Positions 54,970 through 62,261 of a stretch of DNA of 64,000 nt are shown one piece after another. The position numbers were made by a program, and so were the translations under genes. The stretch's first letter is position 1, and each line of letters starts with the position of its first letter. This DNA comes from Enterobacter vonholyi (GTDB lineage Bacteria > Pseudomonadota > Gammaproteobacteria > Enterobacterales > Enterobacteriaceae): positions 304,518 to 368,517 of the forward strand of contig NZ_VTUC01000037.1 in NCBI RefSeq assembly GCF_008364555.1. Direction: 5' to 3'. The notes under the pieces are model-generated. The model worked only from the letters and a program-made list of their open reading frames with translations, was not told where the DNA came from and searched no databases.

Positions 54970-55213
54970 TCAATGCTTGATAGAGAGGCTTTCAATCCTA
55001 GGATATTGACTTTTCACGTCCAAAAACTCTTGCGAGGAAAAGAACTGGTATAGTAAAGATCACCCACTAGGAACCCTTTTTCTGTGCTTGAGAGCGTTAC
55101 GTTGGGGCTACTGGAAGTCACTCCATTTGTTTGCGAAGATGGTGTAGCTGCGGTAGCTGATGCACTACAAATTAAAAGAAAAAATAGAGAGCGTAAACTT
55201 AAACAATTAACAT
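54970..55213 (-). pseudogene. broken gene for a small exported protein
   Basis: On the minus strand an ATG at 55213 opens MLIV then stops. One added T in the run at 55201-55204 would give MLIVLSLRSLFFLLICSASA, a good signal peptide, continuing as ATPSSQTNGVTSSSPN and STEKGFLVGDLYY. A second slip near 55035-55047 would lead into SSQEFLDVKSQYPRIESL and a stop at 54970. Two shifts in a protein-like sequence point to decay. I do not know the family. This fills most of the 389-base gap between the small membrane protein and the nuclease. Confidence 0.4.
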
Positions 55214-55300
55214 AAGTTTGAGTGTTTTTTTGTTAGCTATTTGGTTTGATTTTTTGTTATAGCATGGCATCCCCACATAAAATTTGCGGGGATGCAACTA

Positions 55301-57595
55301 TCAGTTTTTCTGACAAACACTTACCATTTCATCATAATGAACCTTGTCAATTTCTTCTATCCATAAAAAGATATCTCCGATTACGTTTGTGCCTTCACCT
55401 ATTAAATTTTCAGCAATATCTTCATTCATTTCGATAACAGCACTATGGGAATATTTGTTAATGAAACGATAAACCTTTTCTTTTTTATTGCTATCAAAGG
55501 CAATACAATTTTTTACAGCAACATCCATTAGTTGTGATAAATCTGATCTATGTTTTGGGTATTTGAAGTTTAAAAATGATTCTAACAATTTACGAGATAG
55601 ATTTGCTGTAAAGAATGCCTGCTCACGAGTTAGTCGAGGATGTTCTTTATGTTTATACAAAGTATCAAAGATATAATGATATTCTGAGTTGTAATCAATT
55701 AAACTCGGGTCAGCATTACATATTGCTGATGAGCGAGGCGTAACAGCACTGGGTTCAATGGTATAGAAAAATGCGTTTTCAACTTTTTCTTTCCTTTTTC
55801 TGTTTTTATTGTTTGTATTGAACCAGTCGCGTGCCAATTTGAAAAACGTAAAGTTATGAGTTAGTAAAAAAAGTTGCTTTGCATCATTACAATACGTTTT
55901 TATAAATGAATATGAATGAAATAGATGGTTTGAATCAAAACTCGAAACGGGATCATCGAAAACAATGATGCTGTCGGAGATTTTATTATCATTCTCTGTT
56001 AGTTTTGTTATAAAGTAAATCAAGGCTATGGCAGTTTTTTCACCCTCGCTAAGATTAGGTGCATGCCCAATTTGGTTATCTCTGAGTATTTCGTATCCAT
56101 TTTTTTCTTTATTAAATTGGAGGGATAATTCTGAACGACCAAGAAAACCGTGTAGATGCTTATTGAAAATATCTGCTGCTATGGTTTCATTTGATAACGA
56201 ATCTTCAATGGATTTTATTTCTGCTTTTATTTCTTTTAGGTCATTATCATTTGTTTGCAAGTTTTTTGTTTCTGCATCGCGATTTGATATTTTCCTGAAA
56301 TAATCGAAGCTATTTACCTCCGATGCTGCATAGTGTGACTCAAGTTTTGATTTTACCTTGTGAGTTTCTTCTTTGAAGTCTTTGCATTTTTTATTATGCA
56401 TTTCTATTATTTTATTAATTTCGGTTGCGATTTGATTGAAGTTTATAAATAAGGAGTTAGGTATCTCAATGGCAAAGAGATCAATGTTGAATGGGTTAGT
56501 TATTTTTTCATCTAATGTTTTCTCCCATTCATTGATGTAACTGTTTATTTTTTCAGCCTCATCTTTAAGGAGTGATGATTTTTCTTTTAGAAGATCTTTA
56601 TGTTCGTCATAAATATCAATATCACTGTTGCTTGCTAACACAATGAATTGGCTTGTTAACCATGTTTTAGCTTTGTCTAGAGTTTCTGAAAACTTTCTGT
56701 ATTCATCATTAAAATGTGCGTTTAATTCATCGATTCGTTCTTGTGAAATCTTGTTTCCGCAAAAATGACAGCTATCGCTACCTAGATTTAAATTCAATCC
56801 ACTAAAAACCCAAGATTGTATATCTTGATTGTTTTTCAAGCTCTCAATAACTTTGTTTGTTACTGATTGTTTAAATAGTTCATTTAACCTATCTTGTGCT
56901 TTTTTAAGTAGAGAAGAGTCTACGCTCGGAGTTTTGGTTGTAATTGCCGGTTTTTGTGTGGGATTTGCTGCTTTAGTTAACCTTGCTACTTCATTTATAT
57001 CTAGGATTGAATCTGCTTTTTTTATTAGATCAACATTTGACGTGATGAAGTTTTCAAGTTTTGTTCTGTTATAACTTAAAAATCTTGAGTCACTGGTATC
57101 AATGACTTGCAAGCTGGTTTTAGTTCTCTTAGCTGCATCCGTTAGGAACTTTTGAAGTTCTTCTGTAAGTTTGTCATTCGCTATTTTTCGTCTTACATAC
57201 TCCTTTGTTTTTTTATCAAAAGATGCTCTCAATTCCTCTAATTTTTTCTTCTCTTCAATTTTTTCCTGAGCTATCAATAAAATACTTTTTACTGAATTAT
57301 TCCAGTCAATGTTTTTGTTTATGAAGCTTTGATTGAATACTTTCAGATTTAAATTATTTGCGGAAATGTTATCTTTTGTTATCGTTCCTTGTTCGAAGGT
57401 TTTTATAGAAAAGGTTGAATTAGGGTATCTAGTGTTCTGACGGTTTTCTATCTGCTCAAAAAGCGATGATAATGTTGATTTTCCGCTTCCATTCCAGCCG
57501 TATATTAAATTAAGCCTTCCAAAATCTTTTGCATCAGTCTTGATGTAATTTCTGAAAATTCCGTAGTCTCTAAGTAAGTCAATGCTTTGCACCAT
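55301..57595 (-). CDS. RloC/PrrC-type anticodon nuclease (AAA_13 family)
   Basis: A 764-residue ABC-type ATPase of the family that holds PrrC and RloC (wobble nucleotide-excising tRNase). Walker A GWNGSGKST at 33-41, signature LSEGEKTAIAL at 515-525, Walker B SIIVFDDPVSSFD at 542-554, H-loop histidine H580. Between the ATPase halves are coiled coils with a zinc-hook motif CHFC at 276-279, as in RloC. The C-terminal part has R668-x3-E672 (SRKLLESF) and H717 (KYSHS), the Arg-Glu-His triad spacing of PrrC-like tRNases. Expected role: cutting tRNA anticodons after DNA damage or phage anti-restriction, halting phage growth. Unlike classic prrC no type I restriction genes flank it. The gene is far more AT-rich than the core. 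Target tRNA cannot be read. Confidence 0.85.
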   Translation of the reverse strand: MVQSIDLLRDYGIFRNYIKTDAKDFGRLNLIYGWNGSGKSTLSSLFEQIENRQNTRYPNSTFSIKTFEQGTITKDNISANNLNLKVFNQSFINKNIDWNNSVKSILLIAQEKIEEKKKLEELRASFDKKTKEYVRRKIANDKLTEELQKFLTDAAKRTKTSLQVIDTSDSRFLSYNRTKLENFITSNVDLIKKADSILDINEVARLTKAANPTQKPAITTKTPSVDSSLLKKAQDRLNELFKQSVTNKVIESLKNNQDIQSWVFSGLNLNLGSDSCHFCGNKISQERIDELNAHFNDEYRKFSETLDKAKTWLTSQFIVLASNSDIDIYDEHKDLLKEKSSLLKDEAEKINSYINEWEKTLDEKITNPFNIDLFAIEIPNSLFINFNQIATEINKIIEMHNKKCKDFKEETHKVKSKLESHYAASEVNSFDYFRKISNRDAETKNLQTNDNDLKEIKAEIKSIEDSLSNETIAADIFNKHLHGFLGRSELSLQFNKEKNGYEILRDNQIGHAPNLSEGEKTAIALIYFITKLTENDNKISDSIIVFDDPVSSFDSNHLFHSYSFIKTYCNDAKQLFLLTHNFTFFKLARDWFNTNNKNRKRKEKVENAFFYTIEPSAVTPRSSAICNADPSLIDYNSEYHYIFDTLYKHKEHPRLTREQAFFTANLSRKLLESFLNFKYPKHRSDLSQLMDVAVKNCIAFDSNKKEKVYRFINKYSHSAVIEMNEDIAENLIGEGTNVIGDIFLWIEEIDKVHYDEMVSVCQKN

Positions 57596-57863
57596 AGTAG
57601 TAACCCTGAGTTATTATATCTATGCCATTTTTTCTCATACAGACTTTACGAATAAAAATACTCTATTATTTGTATGTGTTGCGATAGTTTTATGGTTCAA
57701 CAATTTGATATATGCCAAAAAAACGTTATATCTTCGCAGTATCAAGCTCATTGTCCGTAAGTTTAGTGATAGCGATCTAACTTCCTCTACGGGTAACAGC
57801 CTGCGAAAGAAGCGCAACAAGAAATTGCGAAAAGAACCGCAACAGCTTGACTCTCTTTCTTGA
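57582..57863 (+). CDS. possible small membrane protein, unknown
   Basis: A 93-residue frame with two hydrophobic stretches (LCTIVVTLSYYIYAIF; TLLFVCVAIVLWFNNLIYA) and a basic tail (SLRKKRNKKLRKEP). Support: a good terminator begins three bases after the stop. Against: weak ribosome site, and the start overlaps the nuclease start on the other strand by 14 bases, so its promoter would lie inside that gene. No family recognised. Confidence 0.35.
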   Translation: MLCTIVVTLSYYIYAIFSHTDFTNKNTLLFVCVAIVLWFNNLIYAKKTLYLRSIKLIVRKFSDSDLTSSTGNSLRKKRNKKLRKEPQQLDSLS

Positions 57864-57866
57864 TCT

Positions 57867-57898
57867 AACGCGCTCAGAACGATTCTGACGCGTTTTTT
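57867..57898 (+). terminator. terminator in island
   Basis: AACGCG-c-TCAGAA / TTCTGA-CGCGTT stem with one bulge, 3-base loop and run of six T. Confidence 0.75.
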
Positions 57899-57968
57899 AT
57901 TAAGGATTGTAGATTTCATAGTGCGAAATTTGGAGATGCTCAAAACGCGTTTGGTGAAGCCATATGAC

Positions 57969-58301
57969 CTACGATTGCACCCGCAGCCCGTTCACACTTT
58001 CCGTCGGGAGGCTGATCACTGTTTTCGTGCAGGTCTCTATGCTGCCAATGATGTCTTGACGTGGGCCATTGCGCCAGTCATCACTCGCATAAAAGGCATC
58101 AAGAGCCGCAGCCATGCTTTCAACACTGTCAAAGGCGCGGATCAGGTAATAGCAATCCGGGTCATGAAGCGAGTTGCCAAACGAAACAACATCGATCCCG
58201 TGGCGGCGGTGTAGGGGAACGCTGATTTCCTGCATGATTGCGTGAAAAGCAGTTCCGGTGCCTTTGCGTAAGGTGTATTGCAGTATTTCGACGGTTATCA
58301 A
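57969..58301 (-). CDS. NIPSNAP-like protein
   Basis: A 110-residue protein starting MITVEILQYTLRKGTGTAFH. The pattern (beta strand start, HGIDVVSFGNSLHDPDCYYL, RAFDSVESMAAALDAFYAS) fits the NIPSNAP/dimeric alpha-beta-barrel superfamily. These are small cytosolic proteins, some with monooxygenase-like folds, function usually unknown. GC content is nearer the core than the adjacent nuclease, so it may have come separately. Confidence 0.7.
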   Translation of the reverse strand: MITVEILQYTLRKGTGTAFHAIMQEISVPLHRRHGIDVVSFGNSLHDPDCYYLIRAFDSVESMAAALDAFYASDDWRNGPRQDIIGSIETCTKTVISLPTESVNGLRVQS

Positions 58302-58423
58302 AAAGTTGTCTCCGTTGGTAGCTACTGGGCGGTTCCTTGTTTATAGAGATTAAAGTAAACCTGGCCTATGAAGCTACTACTAAGCAGACAGCTATTCGCA
58401 AGCCGAAGCAGCAAAACCCTTCA

Positions 58424-58500
58424 GACGCACAGGGAAGCTGTGTGGCGCGTTTTTTCTCAGGGGTAGTGAAATCATGGTGCAGAATTAGCGGCGCTGCCAT
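58424..58500 (+). repeat. diverged copy of the integrase 3' junction
   Basis: CACAG-GGAAG-CTGTG hairpin then GGCGCGTTTTTT and GGGTAGTGAAATCATGG and GCGGCGCT, closely matching 54520-54579 after the integrase (GGCGCGTTTTT, GGGTAGTAGAAAATCATGG, GCGGCGCT). A homologous intergenic module present twice in the island. Confidence 0.65.
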
Positions 58501-58600
58501 TGAGTTTCTGGCGAAGCCAGTGGAAACAAGCGTAACCTTGCCATTGATGGAATATGCGGCATCGTGCTGAAAAATATCAACTAGCGGAGCATAGACGTCT

Positions 58601-58810
58601 ATGGCGACCTATCGACAAATTGCTGATGATGTTAAATCTCGAACAGGGGGAACAGTCAAAACATGCTGGATAGCGCATGTTAAGTCATTGCATGGGCTAA
58701 CCCGCCGCGTATCTCCAAACCGGATCAGCACCCAAAGCCGAGTTTACCCTTGTCCTGAAAAATGGGTAGCGGAGATAGAGCAATCAATGAGAAATCTGGG
58801 GGAGCTTTAG
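58601..58810 (+). CDS. short conserved KTCWIAHVK-type protein
   Basis: A 69-residue protein, MATYRQIADDVKSRTGGTVK then KTCWIAHVKSLHGLTRR and VYPCPEKWVAEIEQSM. I recall short bacterial proteins of the form (Y)xxIxxxVKxxxGFxxKTCWIAHxKE...CP, often in mobile regions, but no proven function. The layout (helix, turn, helix) could be DNA or RNA binding; that is a guess. Ribosome site is weak. Confidence 0.55.
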   Translation: MATYRQIADDVKSRTGGTVKTCWIAHVKSLHGLTRRVSPNRISTQSRVYPCPEKWVAEIEQSMRNLGEL

Positions 58811-59128
58811 CTTGACCGCGTTGCTTAACTTTGGAGGCTGTTTGCCTCTATAAGGAGAAGCCTGCCACATCCGAAGTTTTTGAACGCAATGCCTGTGAGG
58901 GATGTTTGCCGATCTAGGAGATCCACTTTTTCGCGCCCAGCTTATCTGGCTGCTTTTACACCGCGAACACGCTGAACGTCAGCAGCTTCTGGTTCGTGTT
59001 TGGTTGTTACGCAGGAGAGGTAAAAACGGCAGGTTTACTTTTGACGGGAACGCCATAAGACACCAAACAGCAGATAAGTGTAATTGTTAAAAATGTTAAA
59101 ACATAACTTGTTCTTTAAGATGTAAACC

Positions 59129-59454
59129 CTTCCTCGGGGGGGAAGCCGGACATATCAACCCTAAGGCCATCTGAGAAGATAGCCTGTAGGTTGCTCGGTT
59201 CCCCTTGCCAGATGAAGATCAAGTCTTCCTCGTGGTGTGACGACCTTTCTTGAAAGATGCATTATGCGCAAAAGAAGCTACTCAAGAATCCGCCGATAGC
59301 TACTTTCACCCTCTGCTTGGCTGCATCAAACGCTTGCGCGCCCTACCTACCACAATCAACGTTACGCAGAGTTCCCATCCTGACGTCTTCCGCTAAACAG
59401 CGGTGATCTCCACCTACCCGGACCGGTTTACCGCATGAGGTAGGTGTCAGGAGA
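59129..59454 (+). ncRNA. candidate structured RNA, unassigned
   Basis: No convincing frame fills this gap, but it is dense with nested pairing. Block 1: GGGGAA(g)CCG 59139-59148 pairs with CGGTTCCCC 59196-59204; inside it AACC(c)TA 59157-59163 pairs with TAGGTT 59187-59192; inside that GGC(c)ATCT 59165-59172 pairs with AGAT(a)GCC 59177-59184 around a GAGA loop. Then GAAGA/TCTTC 59214-59228 and TTCTTGA/TCAAGAA 59247-59288. Block 2: CCGC/GCGG 59390-59403 and TCTCCACCTACC 59407-59418 with GGTAGGTG 59439-59446 plus GAGA 59451-59454. The GNRA-type loop favours the plus strand. No family recognised. Confidence 0.4.
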
Positions 59455-59502
59455 GAAGCTAGCACACCATCATTTTAAAGAAAAGTCATATATATCATAT
59501 GG

Positions 59503-59525
59503 CTGCGTTCATATTCTGAACGCAG
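59503..59525 (-). terminator. hairpin after the DUF1643 gene
   Basis: CTGCGTTCA/TGAACGCAG perfect 9-bp stem with a 5-base loop, ten bases after the stop on the minus strand. There is no T run, so terminator function is uncertain. Confidence 0.4.
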
Positions 59526-59534
59526 TTATCGATG

Positions 59535-60002
59535 TTAACCTAAAGGTATGAGAACACTGTCGTTTTTCATATACAAAGGGTGCTTCGGCTCACCTGTAGC
59601 GTTTAAGACGAAGCACATTGTGCTCTCTGGCAATAGCTGTCGGACGGTCGTTGAGCGTTTGAGGTGTCTTCCTTCATTTCCCCATGCGGCGACAACCAGT
59701 CCTGCACCGCTAACAAGACGTATCAAGTGGCTATCGTTATCTTTGCCAATGGGATCAGCCGCTTTCATCATTTCATGTCGCTGGGTGTGAACGAATGCGA
59801 ACAGGTTGGCCATGTATACGCCACCGTAGCCCCAGCTTTTGGCAAACGATATGCAGCGGCTCAAGGTGTGATCATCCTTCTCAGCATCGGCGTATGAAGG
59901 GTTTAGCCCTATGAAAAGGGTATACGGTTTTGATTCGTCCCAGACTCGTGATAACGAGTAGCGATACTTACCGCACGGTGAAAAAATCGCGTCTTTAATC
60001 AT
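59535..60002 (-). CDS. DUF1643 domain protein
   Basis: A 155-residue cytosolic protein with the DUF1643 pattern: YRYSLSRVWDESKPYTLFIG, LNPSYADAEKDDHTLSRCI, WGYGGVYMANLFAF, ADPIGKDND and VVAAWGNEG. The domain is frequent on phages, plasmids and islands and has no known activity. AAGGACAACCGAA precedes the ATG. Divergent from the serine recombinase. Confidence 0.85.
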   Translation of the reverse strand: MIKDAIFSPCGKYRYSLSRVWDESKPYTLFIGLNPSYADAEKDDHTLSRCISFAKSWGYGGVYMANLFAFVHTQRHEMMKAADPIGKDNDSHLIRLVSGAGLVVAAWGNEGRHLKRSTTVRQLLPESTMCFVLNATGEPKHPLYMKNDSVLIPLG

Positions 60003-60195
60003 TTCGGTTGTCCTTATGAAGTGATGGGTTTCAGCCTAACATGTCTTCACCCGTTTTAAGCGCCAACAAACGACCGTTTTCTGGCACCTTTCAATCATGC
60101 GCTTTAACACTGTTGGAAAATTAGCCTTGGCTTTTTTGGCAGGCCATCCTATTTTCATCACCGTTTTCCGGCAGGGGCCGGATGAGGAGATGACT

Positions 60196-60756
60196 ATGGC
60201 GATTTTTGGCTACGGGCGTGTTTCGACATCGCAGCAGGATACTGAGAACCAGCGTCTGGAACTCGAGCAAGCTGGATGGACTTTCGACTTTTGGTTTACT
60301 GATGTTGTTAGCGGGAAGGTTCCTGCGGTGCAACGCAAAGCGTTTTCTGAAATGCTCAGCAAAATCCGCGATGGTGAAACATTGGTAGTTGCAAAACTAG
60401 ACCGTCTGGGACGTGATGCGATTGATGTTCTGCAAACGGTCAGAAAGTTGGCAGATCGAAACATCAAGGTTATTGTCCACCAGCTTGGCACGACTGATCT
60501 CACCTCCGCTGCGGGTAAGCTTCTGTTGTCAATGCTGGCAGCGGTTGCAGAGATGGAACGTGACCTGCTGATTGAGCGGACCCAGGCTGGTTTGTTGCGG
60601 GCAAAAGCCGAAGGTAAGAAACTGGGAAGACCGCCGAGAATCGCCCCAGAAGACCGTAGAGCGATTACCGAGAAAAAGAATAATGGAACCAGTGTCAGTG
60701 CTTTAGCGCGCGAATACGGCGTTTCCAGAGCAACTATTACCGCAATCTTTGATTAA
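60196..60756 (+). CDS. serine recombinase (resolvase/invertase family)
   Basis: A 186-residue small serine recombinase. ATG at 60196 is chosen: GAGGAG sits 6 bases before it. Catalytic serine is in YGRVSTSQQDTENQ (about residue 10), with KLDRLGRDAIDVL and the arginine-rich AEMERDLLIERTQAGL region. C-terminal helix-turn-helix SVSALAREYGVSRATITAIF. Likely a relic of a transposon or an inversion system; no terminal repeats were found. Confidence 0.92.
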   Translation: MAIFGYGRVSTSQQDTENQRLELEQAGWTFDFWFTDVVSGKVPAVQRKAFSEMLSKIRDGETLVVAKLDRLGRDAIDVLQTVRKLADRNIKVIVHQLGTTDLTSAAGKLLLSMLAAVAEMERDLLIERTQAGLLRAKAEGKKLGRPPRIAPEDRRAITEKKNNGTSVSALAREYGVSRATITAIFD

Positions 60757-60767
60757 TCTTGAATTTT

Positions 60768-61511
60768 TCACATACCTGATTGGCAGGTTTGATAAACCAA
60801 TGCTTCAACTTCTTGCGGTTTTTTTGCGGCCATGTCTTTGTAAACCATGCCAGCAAGGGCATGGGCAAAAACAATATTACTCTCAGTGATGCCGGGTTTG
60901 CCTCTGAGATCTTCAATTTGTTGTTGGTAGACAGAAATTGGGTTGTGCTCGTCTCGCCCGATGGCAATATTTTTTGCCATCGTTGACCATGCAGTGCATA
61001 CAGTATCGTTAGCATCTCTCTTCAACGAGCTTTCCAGCGCCTTATCACCTGTAATGGCATGCTGCGCCCACGCTGAATTGTTGGCGATAAACTTTTTGGA
61101 TCCGGTCGCAATACCATATTCGATGCGAATGCCATTATCGTGATAGCTACCGTCAGCATCTTTAGTCGCTAGCTTTAGAGATATGCGGCAACCGGGGAGC
61201 GTTTTGTGTTCTTGCACCGAGACAATAACGGTGTCCGTATCGCAATCAGCAAAGCTGTATTCGGGGTTAACGTAAGTGTTAGTTTTGATTAACAGCCCGG
61301 TAAGACCGTTTTTATAGCCTTTTACCGGCAGCGTTTTGAAGGCGCTGCGATCACCCTTTTTGATCGCTTCCCGGAAGTGATCCATACCGATGCGCGTCGC
61401 CAGTTGATCGATGCTTTCTGCTGCATAAGATGCAGATGACGCAGCGATTAACATAATGGTCAGAACAGACTTGGCTGAAAAACCGGGCTTACTAAGCCGT
61501 GTTTTTGACAT
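60768..61511 (-). CDS. exported protein with four cysteines, unknown
   Basis: A 247-residue protein. ATG at 61511 follows GAGGGATAACAAC. Signal peptide at residues 14-32 (KSVLTIMLIAASSASYA), cleavage before AES. The mature part has cysteines in FADCDTDT, LPGCRIS, DTVCTAWS and the C-terminal YQTCQSGM, allowing two disulfides. No family recognised. It ends 12 bases from the recombinase and diverges from the XRE regulator. Confidence 0.7.
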   Translation of the reverse strand: MSKTRLSKPGFSAKSVLTIMLIAASSASYAAESIDQLATRIGMDHFREAIKKGDRSAFKTLPVKGYKNGLTGLLIKTNTYVNPEYSFADCDTDTVIVSVQEHKTLPGCRISLKLATKDADGSYHDNGIRIEYGIATGSKKFIANNSAWAQHAITGDKALESSLKRDANDTVCTAWSTMAKNIAIGRDEHNPISVYQQQIEDLRGKPGITESNIVFAHALAGMVYKDMAAKKPQEVEALVYQTCQSGM

Positions 61512-61627
61512 GTTGTTATCCCTCAGAATCCACCCCAGCGGTGATTTTAACCGCATGATAACGGATTGATTAAAAATGTCACTATTGGAGCGTGGCTCTT
61601 TAGTGGACATCTGCGCAAATTCAGGTC

Positions 61628-62092
61628 ATGAAAATGACCCTGAGAAAACTGTTTGGACAACGAGTAAAAGAGCTGCGCATTGCCACCGGAATGAGCCAGG
61701 AAGCCTTTGCTGATCGGTGTGGGTTTGCACGTAGCTATATGAGCAGAATTGAACGTGGTGGCTCTAATGCGTCTCTGGACGCGATTGAGGTGCTGGCTAA
61801 CGCTTTGAGCGTTGAGCCGTGGCAGTTGTTAGCGTCTGACTCATCTGAAGATAACGACCCGGAACTGTTGGTTCCATACGCAGCCGATGGTTCCTGTTTT
61901 CACCCCGGTTTGGCGAGCACCCGTGATGGTTCGTTTGGCGTAGGTGATAAAGCGGCTCAGAAGCGTTTTGGCACGTTTTCTGAAGCTCTTGAGTATCTCC
62001 GTAGCATGGAGACAGCAAAATGGCGTAGGCCCAATGCCAGTGGCAACTGGGGTATTGTTTCGGCAGTGCGGTGGGGCAAACTGAGAAAGTGA
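61628..62092 (+). CDS. XRE family helix-turn-helix regulator
   Basis: A 154-residue protein. N-terminal XRE helix-turn-helix (KLFGQRVKELRIATGMSQEA, FADRCGFARSYMSRIERGG) at about residues 6-60. The C-terminal half has a short domain (FGTFSEALEYLRSMETAKW; NWGIVSAVRWGKLRK) seen with some phage-type regulators. Start could be M1 or M3. It lies 169 bp before the nuclease-like gene and may act as its control protein. Confidence 0.88.
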   Translation: MKMTLRKLFGQRVKELRIATGMSQEAFADRCGFARSYMSRIERGGSNASLDAIEVLANALSVEPWQLLASDSSEDNDPELLVPYAADGSCFHPGLASTRDGSFGVGDKAAQKRFGTFSEALEYLRSMETAKWRRPNASGNWGIVSAVRWGKLRK

Positions 62093-62261
62093 AGTAAGTG
62101 TAAGTTTATAAATTCTGGATGCTGTATTAATGAACAGTCTTCTTTGGCAAAAGATGAGACACCTATGAATCAGTCTTACTCTTCTATAAGAGTCGACAAA
62201 ACATCAAAATCCAGGTGCGTTACGTAGGCGTTACAGTGGCATTTCACTTCGGCAATGGAGA

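Noticed and set aside
57635..57943. 102-residue minus-strand frame opposite the small membrane frame
   Set aside because: It includes the antisense of the terminator and has no recognisable features; the plus-strand reading is better supported.
57921..58214. 97-residue plus-strand frame opposite the NIPSNAP-like gene
   Set aside because: Shadow; the minus-strand protein has clear family features.
58337..58570. 77-residue plus-strand frame
   Set aside because: It reads straight through the hairpin and the repeated junction module, which points to non-coding sequence.
58902..59090. 62-residue frame MFADLGDPLFRAQLIWLLLH...
   Set aside because: It looks somewhat protein-like, but GAGGG directly touches the ATG and no family is recognised; left uncalled.
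59129..59454. Retron as explanation of the structured gap
   Set aside because: No reverse transcriptase gene is present anywhere in the island, so a complete retron cannot be claimed.
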